Source of the DNA: Pisaster brevispinus
Taxonomy: Eukaryota > Echinodermata > Asteroidea > Forcipulatida > Asteriidae
Direction: 5' to 3'
DNA length: 64,000 bases
NCBI GenBank assembly: GCA_023634235.1
Contig: JAMKCF010000029.1
Location: 2,294,001-2,358,000 of the forward strand
A model generated the notes under the pieces. It was not told the DNA's origin. It searched no databases and saw only the letters and a list, made by a program, of their open reading frames with translations. The stretch's first letter is position 1; every line of letters starts with the position of its first letter. Positions 21,483 through 32,612 of the stretch are shown here, in pieces. A program made the position numbers and the translations under genes.

Positions 21483-23652
21483 GAAGCCAAATTTTTTAAA
21501 GCCTGAAGCACATGTTAATCGCCCATTAGCAGAATTTCGATTTCATAACCACTGCTTGTGTTTTAATCATGTGTGGTTTACGACACACTGATGTGTGATA
21601 AGCACTGTATACTTCCCAGAATCCTGTGTTTATACTTAGTTAGGGATTTTTTACACATTAGGCTTAAGTATCAATTACAATGATCAAAATAAGCATAACG
21701 ATTTGGAGTGTTTACTATGAGAGTTTAAAATTTGAACAGTAAAAACTTAGTTTATCCAGGAGAATTGAATGATACATGATGTAAAATGCTTTGATTTGAA
21801 GAATGCCAATTAAGACACTAAAGGTGTTCATACAAAATATTCAGAACAATGGTGGCTATTTCAATCGTCTAGAGAGTGTTTGACTTGAAAGCCGTACTAA
21901 GAGTCAGACAGAGGAGAACTTGGAGATGAAGTTAGTCTGTTGTAGAAAAGTTTCAACTACTACTTAGTTTCAATTTGGAGGAGGAATGCACCCATGGAGA
22001 AATGAATTGTGCAACCTGTATTGGTTACACAATTAACTGACTGACCGTCCGGTTACATGTTTACATTTTTCTGGTTTGGATAACATTGTTGCTTTATAAT
22101 ATCTAACTTGACCAAATGTAGTACTTGTTAAAACTGTTGTCCTTTCCTGAACAAAATGGAACCTTTTTATAGCAATGATAAAAACCATGGTAATTTGATA
22201 ACGCAGCACACTTTAAACACAATTTCTTTGCCAATTGTTCTACCATGTATACAACCCATGAACAAAAGTGCAGATAATCAGGAGACTGCATGGTTTTCTG
22301 TAAAACGGAAATGAAAGTTTGTGGTTCAAGGAAATAAGAGTTAAGCAATTAAATTTTCAGTCATTATATGAATTTACATGTTTTTTTGGTAGCCTACAGT
22401 GCATTTTACATTCAAGACATGACTACTGTAATGATTGTCAATCACTTTAAAGCAACACCAAGCATGTTTGAGATGTGGAATTGGCAGTTTATGACATTCA
22501 CCTTCTTTGACCAATATTGTGGTCTGCAAAGTGTAAAGTGTCTAAAAAACAAAGTGAAAAAATGTTTAAGCTCTGAAATTCACATTTTCTAGTACCTTTT
22601 TAAATGTACATTTCAAAAAATAAAGATGTTTTATTGATACTACAAGATTCATTTTTGACCCTCCGTGAGACTTTTTTGCAACCTTTCCGATGAAACTGCC
22701 CTTTACTTCAGACTGATCTTGTCTACGCAAGCTCGGGATATGTTTTTTTCCCTCGTTTCAACCCAATTGTTGTCGCTGGTACACACCTGAAAGTTGTCGA
22801 TAGCACAGAGCAAGTTTAATCAACCATAATATTTTGACTAACTCTGATCAAATATTCAGAATTGGTTGAACCAGTCTAGATTTGGTACCAGCCTGTTGAG
22901 GTTAGTCACATTGCTGGTTCATAGCCATTTTAATTATAACACAGTGCAGACTGCAGAGGACCAGTTATCAGAAAAGTGTCGACATTGTTCCAACTTATTA
23001 TTACGACAATCAAGCAGACATGATTTTACCAACTTTTGTAACAACATTACTCAATTTATGTATTTATTTGAATAAAAATTGTTTATTTACTGTTCGTCCG
23101 TGGACTACCACAAATGCAAAGAAATGGCCACCGCCATATAATATTATATTATGGTCGCATTGACATGACATATAGAGTCAATTGGACTTCACTTAGTACC
23201 CCACACGTCTTATAAACCAACCACGATACTACTAGGTAGTACTATTAACCATTGGTCATGTTTGTCCTTGATAGTTCCTCCAAACTTGTTTACAAAACAA
23301 ACTAAACAAATTAACGAATGTCTTGGCTTTATTTTACTCAAATAATAACATTTTGGATACCGTGGGTAAATGAAAAAATTATTTGACACTATCATAATCA
23401 ACTAAGATTTATTCTTCTTGTTTTTGTTTTGTTTTCTTTTTGTGAGATGGATTGCTAGAAGGCAAAGTGCTGTGATGCAGATTCAGATGCAGATGTTTTG
23501 ATCACATTCACACAAAAATCTCTTTTCAACTCTGAATTTCGTTTCTGAAACGGATCGGTCACACATTAACTGACTGTTTTAGAAATAACAGTTACAAGTT
23601 GGCAAAAAATAGCAGTAAACGGCACAGGCTTTAAACACAGTTAAGAATTTGT
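21483..23652. other. Non-coding, nothing recognised
   Basis: AT-rich sequence with no exon or repeat family that I recognise. Confidence 0.45.
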
Positions 23653-23660
23653 ACCCCTCT

Positions 23661-23774
23661 AGCTTAGCCCACCTTGTTGGGCTCTCTTTTAACATCGATC
23701 TTATTATAGTCGCCATTTATAATAAGACCGATGTTGATACTATAGAGAGCCATAACAGCCCAACAAGGTGGGCT
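23661..23774. mobile_element. 114-bp foldback MITE with 8-bp duplication (hAT-like)
   Basis: The arms are AGCCCACCTTGTTGGGCT at the left and its inverse at the right; inner ATCTTATTATA and TATAATAAGA complete the hairpin around gtcgccatt. ACCCCTCT flanks both ends (23653-23660 and 23775-23782). An 8-bp duplication fits hAT transposons. The left end has five extra bases compared with the right. Confidence 0.8.
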
Positions 23775-23782
23775 ACCCCTCT

Positions 23783-24421
23783 GGTAGAACGCAGCGGGAC
23801 TGTTCAGTTCTCTTCCACCACCGACCGTGTCCCGTGTGCCGTGTGCCAAAAAAAGGGATTTAGGGGAAAATACAAAACCCGTGATTTTAACTATCTCCGT
23901 CAATGACCGTCTCAAAATATCGATAATTTATATATATAATGACCATAGCAAGTCTGTCACGAAAAAAAAAATCATTTTCGACTCCCCACTTACCGTTTAC
24001 AGAACTCGAAAGAAGTAAAATTACTACCCGGAAGTAAGTAAGCCCAGCGTGCATTCTTAATTTCGCCATGATCGACCGGTGTTCATTTTGTAAAGTGTGT
24101 GATGTTACGTTGTTGTGCATGCATCGTCTGCTCGTCGTTTGTCAAACTTTCCGAAAAAGAGGGCAAGTCAACTTTGTAACTGGGGTATAAATAAAATAAA
24201 ATTAAATCAAAGTGCATAAATATTTTTTATTTAAAAGCTATTTAACATCATGTAAAATGTCCTTAATAAATGAATTCACATATTTAATTCCTAGACTATT
24301 AATTTTACTTAGGTACAAGGTTTGATTGTAAAAATCATGTAAACACTTTTTTTCTAATGTATTTACCCATACTATATAATCGACGAGTTTATGATGACGT
24401 CACCTTCCTTTCCAAGTTCCT
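23783..24421. other. Non-coding, nothing recognised
   Basis: No exon is seen. It ends just before the duplication flanking the next foldback element. Confidence 0.45.
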
Positions 24422-24430
24422 GCCTAGTGG

Positions 24431-24564
24431 TAGCCTTTAGTCAAGGCGCACCGCGGCACCCCAGCCCAGGTATCACGCACGAAAAAGACTAGCCGCGAGC
24501 GCTAGTCTTTTTTCGTGCGTGATATCTGGGCTGGGGTGCCGCGGTGCGCCTTGACTAAAGGCTA
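24431..24564. mobile_element. 134-bp near-perfect foldback MITE with 9-bp duplication
   Basis: The arms start TAGCCTTTAGTCAAGG and run 63-64 bp with one mismatch and one single-base indel around a loop of about 6 bp. GCCTAGTGG lies directly outside both ends (24422-24430 and 24565-24573). The 9-bp duplication and TAG terminus match the larger element at 38033, which suggests a Mutator-like (MULE) origin. A half copy lies at 4190-4286. Confidence 0.9.
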
Positions 24565-24603
24565 GCCTAGTGGGGGAGCTGTAGTGTGTCATTCTTGAAT
24601 GGA

Positions 24604-24732
24604 GGCCGTGTCCGAAACGGCAACTTCGGCTACAGCTAGAGCTAGATCAGCGCGTCTGCCAGTGTTGAAGAATAGGCAGACGCGCGCGATCTAGCCGTAG
24701 CTGTAGCCGAAGTCGCCGTTTCGGACACGGCC
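24604..24732. mobile_element. 129-bp foldback MITE
   Basis: The 58-bp arms begin GGCCGTGTCCGAAACGGC and have about five mismatches; the loop is about 14 bp. No clear target duplication is visible. It lies only 40 bp from the previous element. A decayed relative may lie at 51748-51895. Confidence 0.82.
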
Positions 24733-25299
24733 TAAGCCGCAAAAATGAGGCTGTATACATTAATATGATAGCTATTCCGAAACTGGAGTTTTAACAAGCC
24801 ATAAGTTGCCCTGGACAAAGCAGTGCACCCTTTTGTGCTCCTTAAAATGTTACCCTATCTTCGGCCGCTGGACAACAATTTTCATCTTAAACAGAAACTT
24901 GCCTGGTTATTGTTTCTAGGAAATACCGAAGTAAATGCGCTACACTAGTGTCTAAGGGGGGAAAAGGTTGCAGACTATAAAATAATTATTAGAGCAGCAT
25001 CGTCGTATTAGTCAAATTATTCCTTATTTAGCAGAATTTTTTTTACTCAGCCACTTTTTGTGCTGACTGATTATCCTAACAGTACACGAGTAAAGTGTCA
25101 TACTTAGCTAGAATAATTTTCCCCCAAAGATCGTACCTCCCAAAATTTCACATCTATTAAAATTGTAATTTTTTCTTCAAATAGTTCCGTTTACTTATTT
25201 AATAATTATTGTATTATAAATTGTACAATAAGGGTGTCCCCCTAAAAAAAAAAGTAAACAAACAAACAAAAACAAACACAAACAGGCAGACAGATAGAC
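24733..25299. other. Non-coding, nothing recognised
   Basis: No exon is seen; a short purine-rich run precedes the microsatellite. Confidence 0.45.
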
Positions 25300-25369
25300 A
25301 GACAAACAAACAAACAAACAAACAAACAAACAAACAAACAAACAAACAAACAAACAAACAAACAAACAA
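25300..25369. repeat. (CAAA)n microsatellite
   Basis: Roughly 16 uninterrupted CAAA units, preceded by imperfect CAGA/CAAA units from about 25255. Confidence 0.95.
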
Positions 25370-25489
25370 GTATTGTGCGATATCTTCTCCCTTTTTTATC
25401 TTGCCTCAAAGTCTAGTCTAATGCAACAAAAAGCCGTATTTAAATAATTCCAGTTTCCCAAACGGAAAAAAGCATGCCGCAGTCAATCG

Positions 25490-25664
25490 AGCCGGTGTCC
25501 CAGGGATTTCTGTCCGCCGGAGATTCGGTCCCCCATATTGGAAATTAACAAGGGCTGACAGAGGATGATTCAAAAGAGGGCGCTATCAGAAGAAGTTTGT
25601 ACACAGTTTGCCGTATGGGGGACCGAATCTCCGGGGGACAGAATCTCCTGCCACACCGGCAGGT
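25490..25664. mobile_element. MITE with about 47-bp inverted ends
   Basis: The left end is GCCGGTGTCCCAGG with CGGAGATTCGGTCCCCCATA; the right end is its inverse, from TATGGGGGACCGAATCTCCG to ACACCGGC. The arms match with a few mismatches around a central segment of about 80 bp. No convincing target duplication was found. Confidence 0.78.
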
Positions 25665-25723
25665 TGCATTCACCGATCTCTATTAAACTGACAGTGCATC
25701 TATACTATAATGATCGTTAAATC

Positions 25724-25816
25724 GCCATCTTGGATTAGAAGCGCGCCATCTTGGATTAGAAGCGCGCCATCTTGGATTAGAAGCGCGCCATCTTGGATTA
25801 GAAGCGCGCCATCTTT
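25724..25816. repeat. 21-bp tandem repeat carrying CCATCTTGG cores
   Basis: CGCGCCATCTTGGATTAGAAG-type units have CCAT at 25725, 25746, 25767, 25788 and 25809, exactly 21 bp apart. On the minus strand each of the first four gives CAAGATGGCG, close to the YY1/Pho consensus; the last reads AAAGATGGCG. Confidence 0.92.
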
Positions 25817-27223
25817 TTACGTCGACTGGCGCCCGCACCCTGCTGAGTTGATGCGCTCTTGGGTCGATGTCGGGGTACCCGTGGGTTGGGGTCTGCGTTG
25901 GTGTACCGACGTCTGCCAGCGATTGCGTGGAACGGCAGCCGGATACCCATTGCGTGGGATGGTTGGGGTCTGCGTTGGTGTTCCGACGTCTCCCCGCGAA
26001 AGCGTTCAACGGTAGCTGGACACCCGCATTGGTCGGCCCTTGCGTGTTTCATACTCTTCACGCATGTTTATTTTTTGCGGCAGGGTTATTTAGTCTGTAG
26101 CTAGCGGAGCTTGCGTGAGGGTCAGATGATTTGTGGGTGTTGATTTCGGGATAAATTTGGCATATTCAAAACATAAATGGGGGGTTTTGCCAATTAAAAA
26201 AAGTGTGTAGTAGCAGTGTGTTATGTTTTTGTAGGACTCAGGAACGACACTTAGTCAACTGGCGGGGAAATACTAAGTGCAGTAAATTAAATTAACTCAA
26301 CAATGACTGAGATGATTGAGTTAAAATTATGCTTGCAAGTGCGAAAAAATCCACATTTATAGGATACTGCACATTTCTGTTAATGAAACTTTGTCATTCA
26401 GGTAATTTGTTTTAGATTGACATGGCCTCCTATGTCCCCTTTTTATGTTTCTCCTTTATTATTTATTTCATAAATTGATAAATTGCTTACTCATTTACTT
26501 AATAACAACATAAAATAAAGACAAGTAGTATGTAGTCATGGCCGGCATTGGTGGGGACACGTTGTCCTGCAAATCAACAAACAAAGAAATAACAAGATAA
26601 AAAACAACTCAGAAGACACACAAAAGTTACAGGCATAGAATCTGAAATAAAGACATACAGAAAAACCGAAATATACCGAGAAAGTGATTAAAAGTAGGAC
26701 AATATGATACAAAGAAACAAACGGCAAAACACGGATATAGAAAAGGTGTAGAAACAAAGACACTTTTAACAAGTAAAGAGAAACAAAGAAATACAGAAAG
26801 AAAAAAGGAAATCAAGTACCAAATAAATAGAGGAGCACAGAAGCCTAATTTCCATTCAACGAAACCAGTGGGTTGCTTTATAGGCATTTAGTCGCTCAAC
26901 ACAAGTTTTAACATCATGAAAATACATACAAATGATCATGCCAAGCATGCATCATTGCCAAGTACATCCTTCCGCAATCCAAATTATGCTTCGTAGTTGG
27001 AGAAAGGGGACGAGAAAGGTGAGGAGGGCAGGCGACGTTTCGACCCCACTCAACTTCTTTTGCATGGTCACAATTTTATCATAAAACAAAACAACATTGC
27101 GTACCGATTTTACCTACCGTTACCGAGCCAATTCTACAAAATTATTACCTCTGAGTGTCCCTCCAGTTACCCCCCTCACCCACATTAAATTTGCAGCATT
27201 TTCTATGCAAGAATCGCTCCCAT
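25817..27223. other. Non-coding, GC-rich at its left end
   Basis: 25820-26060 is GC-rich with duplicated words (GGGGTCTGCGTTGGTG occurs at about 25888 and 25965), so it is an imperfect direct duplication of about 77 bp. The rest is AT-rich with no exon. Confidence 0.5.
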
Positions 27224-27259
27224 CTAGCGGGTGCCGTGCGAAGCGCGGCATCCCGCTAG
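27224..27259. repeat. Short GC-rich hairpin
   Basis: CTAGCGGGTGCCG pairs with CGGCATCCCGCTAG across a short loop. It is followed by tataatagagatca, a word that also occurs at the hairpin at 57717-57753. Confidence 0.6.
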
Positions 27260-27393
27260 TGTATAATAGAGATCAGTGGTTGCATTCCGTGTGAACAACT
27301 TCCCGTCGTGTGAGGGCGCTATGTAGGTTTAATGGTGATTGATGGGTGCACCCCACTGATCTCTACGCTTGTAGAGATGAGTGGTGCACCCGC

Positions 27394-27850
27394 ACCACAC
27401 TAAATAGGCCAAAATTCATGCGCCAAGCTGATTATCAAAATATTTTTAACTAAAACGTTTTAGGGGTCATGCAATTAATAGAATGTGTAATTATGAGAAT
27501 CTATCACAACCTGGTGGTACTGTGTTTCAACTGTTGAGGAGATTTGACAAATGTAGGCTTTAAAGTTGGTACTATTTGGCTTGGGAATCGGAGTGCCTTA
27601 TGAAGACTGGCAGCAAGTCGGTCAGGGAAAAACACATTTTTGGGGATGTTTTTTCGGGGGTAATAAGCCAAAATCCCAAACGGCTGACCTGCCAAAAATT
27701 GAAAAGAAATCTGAAGTTTAGAGGTCTGAAAATATATTTGATTGGTTTTCAAGGGGAAGAGAAGAGGCTGAGAGACTTAAAAATACTTTTTGAGTATTTT
27801 TGAATCATTTAGCATTGGTTGCTATGGGAGTTTATTTACTGTGGTGCACC
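27394..27850 (-). mobile_element. MITE, ACACTAAATA/TGGTGCACC family, copy A
   Basis: It begins ACCACACTAAATAGGCC and ends TTTATTTACTGTGGTGCACC, in the opposite orientation to the copy at 48721. Shared internal words include CATGCGCCAAGCTGAT, AAACGGCTGACCTGCC and AGCATTGGTTGCTATGGGAG. Confidence 0.72.
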
Positions 27851-30800
27851 CTGATCAATGAAAGAGTTATGCTCAACCCTACTCGTCCCATCATGTGGGT
27901 GAGGTGCTTGGATCGAGCTGTCATGCAGGTTATAGTGACGTCAAACGGGTCGTGTGGGGGCAAAAGAAAGAAAGACATCGTAAATGGTGGAGAAAGCTAG
28001 AATCCCAATTGACAAATAATCCAACAAAGTCGCACCTCATCAGAAGGGCCCAATTTCAATCAATGTTTGCTGAACAATTTTCTGCTCAGCAAAATAGCAG
28101 GAAACCAGTCACAGACGGTACATGCAAGATGATATTTAGGTTGGTTGCATTATTCCAGTCAGCAGAAATGTTTTTGCAGAGCTATTTTTTGTGTGCTGAT
28201 AGATTATCCTAACAGTAACACGAATAAAGTATCATTCTTCGCTAGAGTAACTTTTCCCCAATGTCCGATACTATCTCCCAAAATCTCACATCTGTTAAAA
28301 TTCTCATTTTTGTTTTACAAATTGTTGTACTTTACTTAAGTATAAAAAAAATTAAAAATAAAAAAATCATTAATTCCTTATTTTATTATCATTTGCATAG
28401 TAAGGGTTGTCCCCCCCCCCCCGAAAAAAAATAATAAATCAAAGGGCTGGGGTGGATAAACAAAATTACAGTGGGTACAGGGGCAGAAGATAAACAACAA
28501 GGCTCATAGGATTATTTTAACAAGAAGACAAATAACCTTTTCCTCAAAAGATTCCTTTGAATTTATTATTGCTCAAATTCAAACATTAACTTAATTCTCT
28601 TATTTTCATAAAATTACATCTTTCAATTTACAACTCATGTTACAGTTCTCAACTATCATGTATTTAGTTTTATGTTAAGTGAATCCACCTTGTGTCTATC
28701 TTGCACTGTGGCCTTCCATTTAAATGGACATCTTCAGCCAAAATGGACCACAGCAGTTGTTTTTCATAGTAACACTTGTACTAGTTTGTTTCTCTTTTTT
28801 CAAAATAGGATACATAAGCTGAAAATTACACAAAACCCCAAAGAAAATTAAGTTATCAAAAAAAGAGTAACTTACTGTTGACTGTAAATTACCGAACTTG
28901 AATAATTATTCCAACAAAAAAGTATTGTACTCAAAATTCATTTATTTATTGTACTGTAATAGAACTGTACCACTCGCATGTAAAAGAAAGGCATTATCAA
29001 CAAATATTATAATCAACAACAAAAGTATTCTGTTTTAAAGATTATTTCCCCCTGCACTGACGTCACAAGCACGTTCATACACTTTGCACATGGTCTGCCA
29101 TTTTGACAATCATGAACGCAAGTTATTGTGCGCAAATGAGCACTGCACAGTAACAGACAAGAAATTTGACTCCCAAAAATGGAGCAACAAGTTTTATTGT
29201 GCGATGACGTCAGATGAATTGAATCAATTGTTCAACTCATTCAAATTCTCTACTTTTGGGTGTGAAGATTACCATCCAAAAAGCCCTGCAAATTTATATT
29301 ATTTTGACTGGCTCCCTCTGAGCAGTATTTTCATCATGACAAGAAATTTGGCCGCTAAGCAGAACAAATCGATTTGCCCTTGGTGAGATCACAAGTTGTA
29401 TATCATAGTAGTGAATAAGCCATTTCTACTAAGCACTTTTTATTAGCTTAGCATGTTTGACAGATTTAACAACTGTCTCAACAATACAGGTAAGGTACAT
29501 GATTACTTTATGCAATGTATTGCTGGGCAAAGAACAAATGTGTAAAGCATATAGTCTTTAATATAGCAAAGACCAAGTTGTCTTGTTTATGATTCTCTCA
29601 CCTGGTAGTAGAAGTCAATGGGCATTTTTTATCAACTAAAAACTATGGTACAAAATGCTCTTTTTCAAACTGAAATGTCGACTTGAGACACATTATCTTA
29701 GTTTGCGTTATGTTCGTATGGCAATCCTACATGTACATTCCTTTTTTCCCAATAGGATTTGAAGGCAAGTTATGTGATTATTTGAGTTTTGTACTAAAGG
29801 GAGACTTTACGATGGCAGCTGTTCTACCAGGTCAATCCAATGTTCTTGGCAACAACACTTGTTCATAACAAACAATACACCATATATTATCTGTCTACTG
29901 CCACCTATGACCTCTCATTGCCAGCCAACATACTACATGGACCATTTTGGCAAAGTTTAGCTGTAAAAAGAGGTGCAAGTTGGTCTAGAAGTCATTATCC
30001 AGATCAGTATGCACTTCACTGTGTTCGTATTATCTATTTGCGAAGTAGTCTATAAGTCACACCTATGTTTTGTTCTTGTTTGGTAGTTGTGTAGAGCAGA
30101 CAGATGTTCTTAATACTGTGTTGAAGGCTAACAATCTGATAAGAGAAGTTTGCAAGCAACAACATCTTGTATTTTAAATTTTTTTTTCACCCATTGACCA
30201 GGTATCACTCACTGGGAAATGTTGAAGTCACTATGAGACCTTTAAGGGTTTTTCTTCAAGTGTACTCAAAGTACTCTTAAAAAAAAATTAAAAGGAGAAG
30301 ATAACATGGCCCAGCCCAATAAACCGTTTCTTTTGTTCTAATTAAAGAAAAAGAGGAAGTCAGCTGACCAGCTGAAAAGTTGCTCAAGGTACAGGGAGAT
30401 TTCTGACCAGCAATCCAAAATTCAATGGTGTATTGACAAAAGGCGCGTTTTTTCTTTTTAGGAAAGGGAGTTGTGTAAAAGGGCTCGGTGTAAATTTGTA
30501 CAGAGAGGAAAATTCTTAAGGTTATTTTGTGAATATCTCCTTTTAAGAGAAAATGTGAAACTGTTAGGTATGGGGCATGGGTAACAGATTTACCAGATAA
30601 GTCTACTTTTCTTGATTCTTGAAAATATGAGTACAAATTACTTGGTATGTCTGCTGCCATCTAGCATGTCTCAAAGTCTATTGAAATAGCAATGATTTAC
30701 TTTTCATTTGCATATAAATGTAAATGCCTTAACTGTGTTCATATTGTACATGGTGAAGACAGGTGAAACGAATTGCCATTGGCCCCAAATAAACAAGGAC

Positions 30801-30985
30801 TTGGGTCAATTGTAATTTGCTAATAAACATGCAACGTCGAGTACTAGCAACAATTTAGAAATGCAGGACGTCTTGATTTGATGTGAACAAACAATGTTGT
30901 CCAAATTGCTCATTTACTATCCTTTTTGCATGTAAATGAATGGAAAAGTTGCAGGGGGGGGGGATGTGTCAGATTTCACAACATT
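27851..30985. other. Non-coding, nothing firm
   Basis: Holds a partial GGGCCCAATTTCA-type MITE end near 28046-28120 and a C-run near 28411. No exon is recognised. Confidence 0.45.
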
Positions 30986-31335
30986 GCTGGCCGATAGGAT
31001 ATAATTGGTACATGTACATTGCTGGCCGATAGGATATAATTGGTACATGTACATTGCTGGCCGATAGGATATAATTGGTACATGTACATTGCTGGCCGAT
31101 AGGATATAATTGGTACATGTACATTGCTGGCCGATAGGATATCATTGGTACATGTACATTGCTGGCCGATAGGATATCATTGGTACATGTACATTGCTGG
31201 CCGATAGGATATCATTGGTACATGTACATTGCTGGCCGATAGGATATCATTGGTACATGTACATTGCTGGCCGATAGGATATCATTGGTACATGTACATT
31301 GCTGGCCGATAGGATATAATTGGTACATGTACATG
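30986..31335. repeat. 35-bp tandem repeat, ten copies
   Basis: GCTGGCCGATAGGATATAAT followed by TGGTACATGTACATT is repeated exactly every 35 bp from 30986 to 31335. The only visible variation is ATAAT (copies 1-4 and 10) against ATCAT (copies 5-9). Each unit carries the palindrome TACATGTA. Confidence 0.97.
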
Positions 31336-32612
31336 AGAACTACTACGCCATATCCATCACAATTCAACAACACATTTGGATGAAGTTTGTGAGCCTCATT
31401 GCTTTACTGCCAACTTGTAACAGGGCTTGAAATTGACACTGGACCACAGGCCCGAGGCCAGTGATTTAAGCACTGGGCCAGTAAACTCATAACCAGACAA
31501 GTTTAACCTTCTAGTGACAATAACAATTATGTTTTGTGTACCTCACCCTGTAATACATCGACCCCCAAAAAGTTCAAATGCTGACTTTGAGTCTGATAAA
31601 TATCTTCTAATAAGACAAATGAGATCAATCTTCTCTTACATGTCTTGATGTTTGTCCAAATATTAACCAGTCAAACTGTATTGAATATTTTGTTCTCTTT
31701 TTGATTCAAAACAAAATAAAATGTTGAGCTACAAGCCCTGCTGCTGCAGTCTTGTGGATTGGAGTCCTGTTGTACACATGTACATACTTTGGACGAGGCC
31801 ATACATGCATACATACAAATACAAACCCTTTAGACTGGATGTAGTGTCACCATTACGTTGAATTAAGATGAAGGAATAATCTGGGGGTAATTCCTTGTAC
31901 AATGCATTGGAAAACCTTAATAAAATTTCCATCCAATAATCCCTCTTTTATTCCATATTAAAAAAAAACACACAAAGGGGAAAATATAGTATACATGTAT
32001 TACTATACCTCATACATATTCATGATCAAGAGCCGAATTCTCATTGGTCCATTCACCATTACAGCACCAGTATTCACATTTTATGTAGCAATGGTGGAAC
32101 TGTTGCCCAAGCTACATGCACAGGAAAAGAATGCGGCACATGTGTCAATCCGCATTTCACCCAAGGTCAATAATGCCCGAACTAGAAAAGTATGAGGTAC
32201 AGTTTAATCAATTATGACATGGTTTATTTCCGGTGGACAGTCCTTTGGTATTGGAAGTTGACAAACTAGTTACCTTGGTTTCACCTTCCCAGGAACTACA
32301 TGTAGTTTGTCAACTTCCAATACTTCACGAAGCTAATCCATTGTCTGACCTCAAACCATGTTATACATGTACAATGCTAGTTGGTCAGGTAACAAGTTAA
32401 CAATCCTTTGGTTCAATACCTGCAAAGATATCCTGTCTTTACTTTATCTGTCCATCGTACAAACATTTATCAGAAAGAAAGAATTGAGATGTTTCGTTAT
32501 GACTTTCAACCTCTTTCAAACCACCCAAAAATCAATTCTTTTTGCGGAGCTTATTGAGCGAGTCCCATTCTAGACAAATTGGAATAGAAACCTCACATAG
32601 AATAGTCCACCA
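31336..32612. other. 3' flank of MED26
   Basis: This probably includes the MED26 3' UTR. AATAAA words occur on the minus strand near 32223-32228 and 31947; either could be the polyadenylation signal. The foldback at 32215-32363 lies here. Confidence 0.4.
32215..32363. mobile_element. Small foldback element
   Basis: GTATTGGAAGTTGACAAACT (32249-32268) is repeated in inverse orientation near 32303-32324. Outer words catggtt and aaccatg extend the symmetry. No target duplication was recognised. Confidence 0.6.

Noticed and set aside
25209..25421. Open frame of KQTNKQTN-type repeats
   Set aside because: Translation of the (CAAA)n microsatellite.
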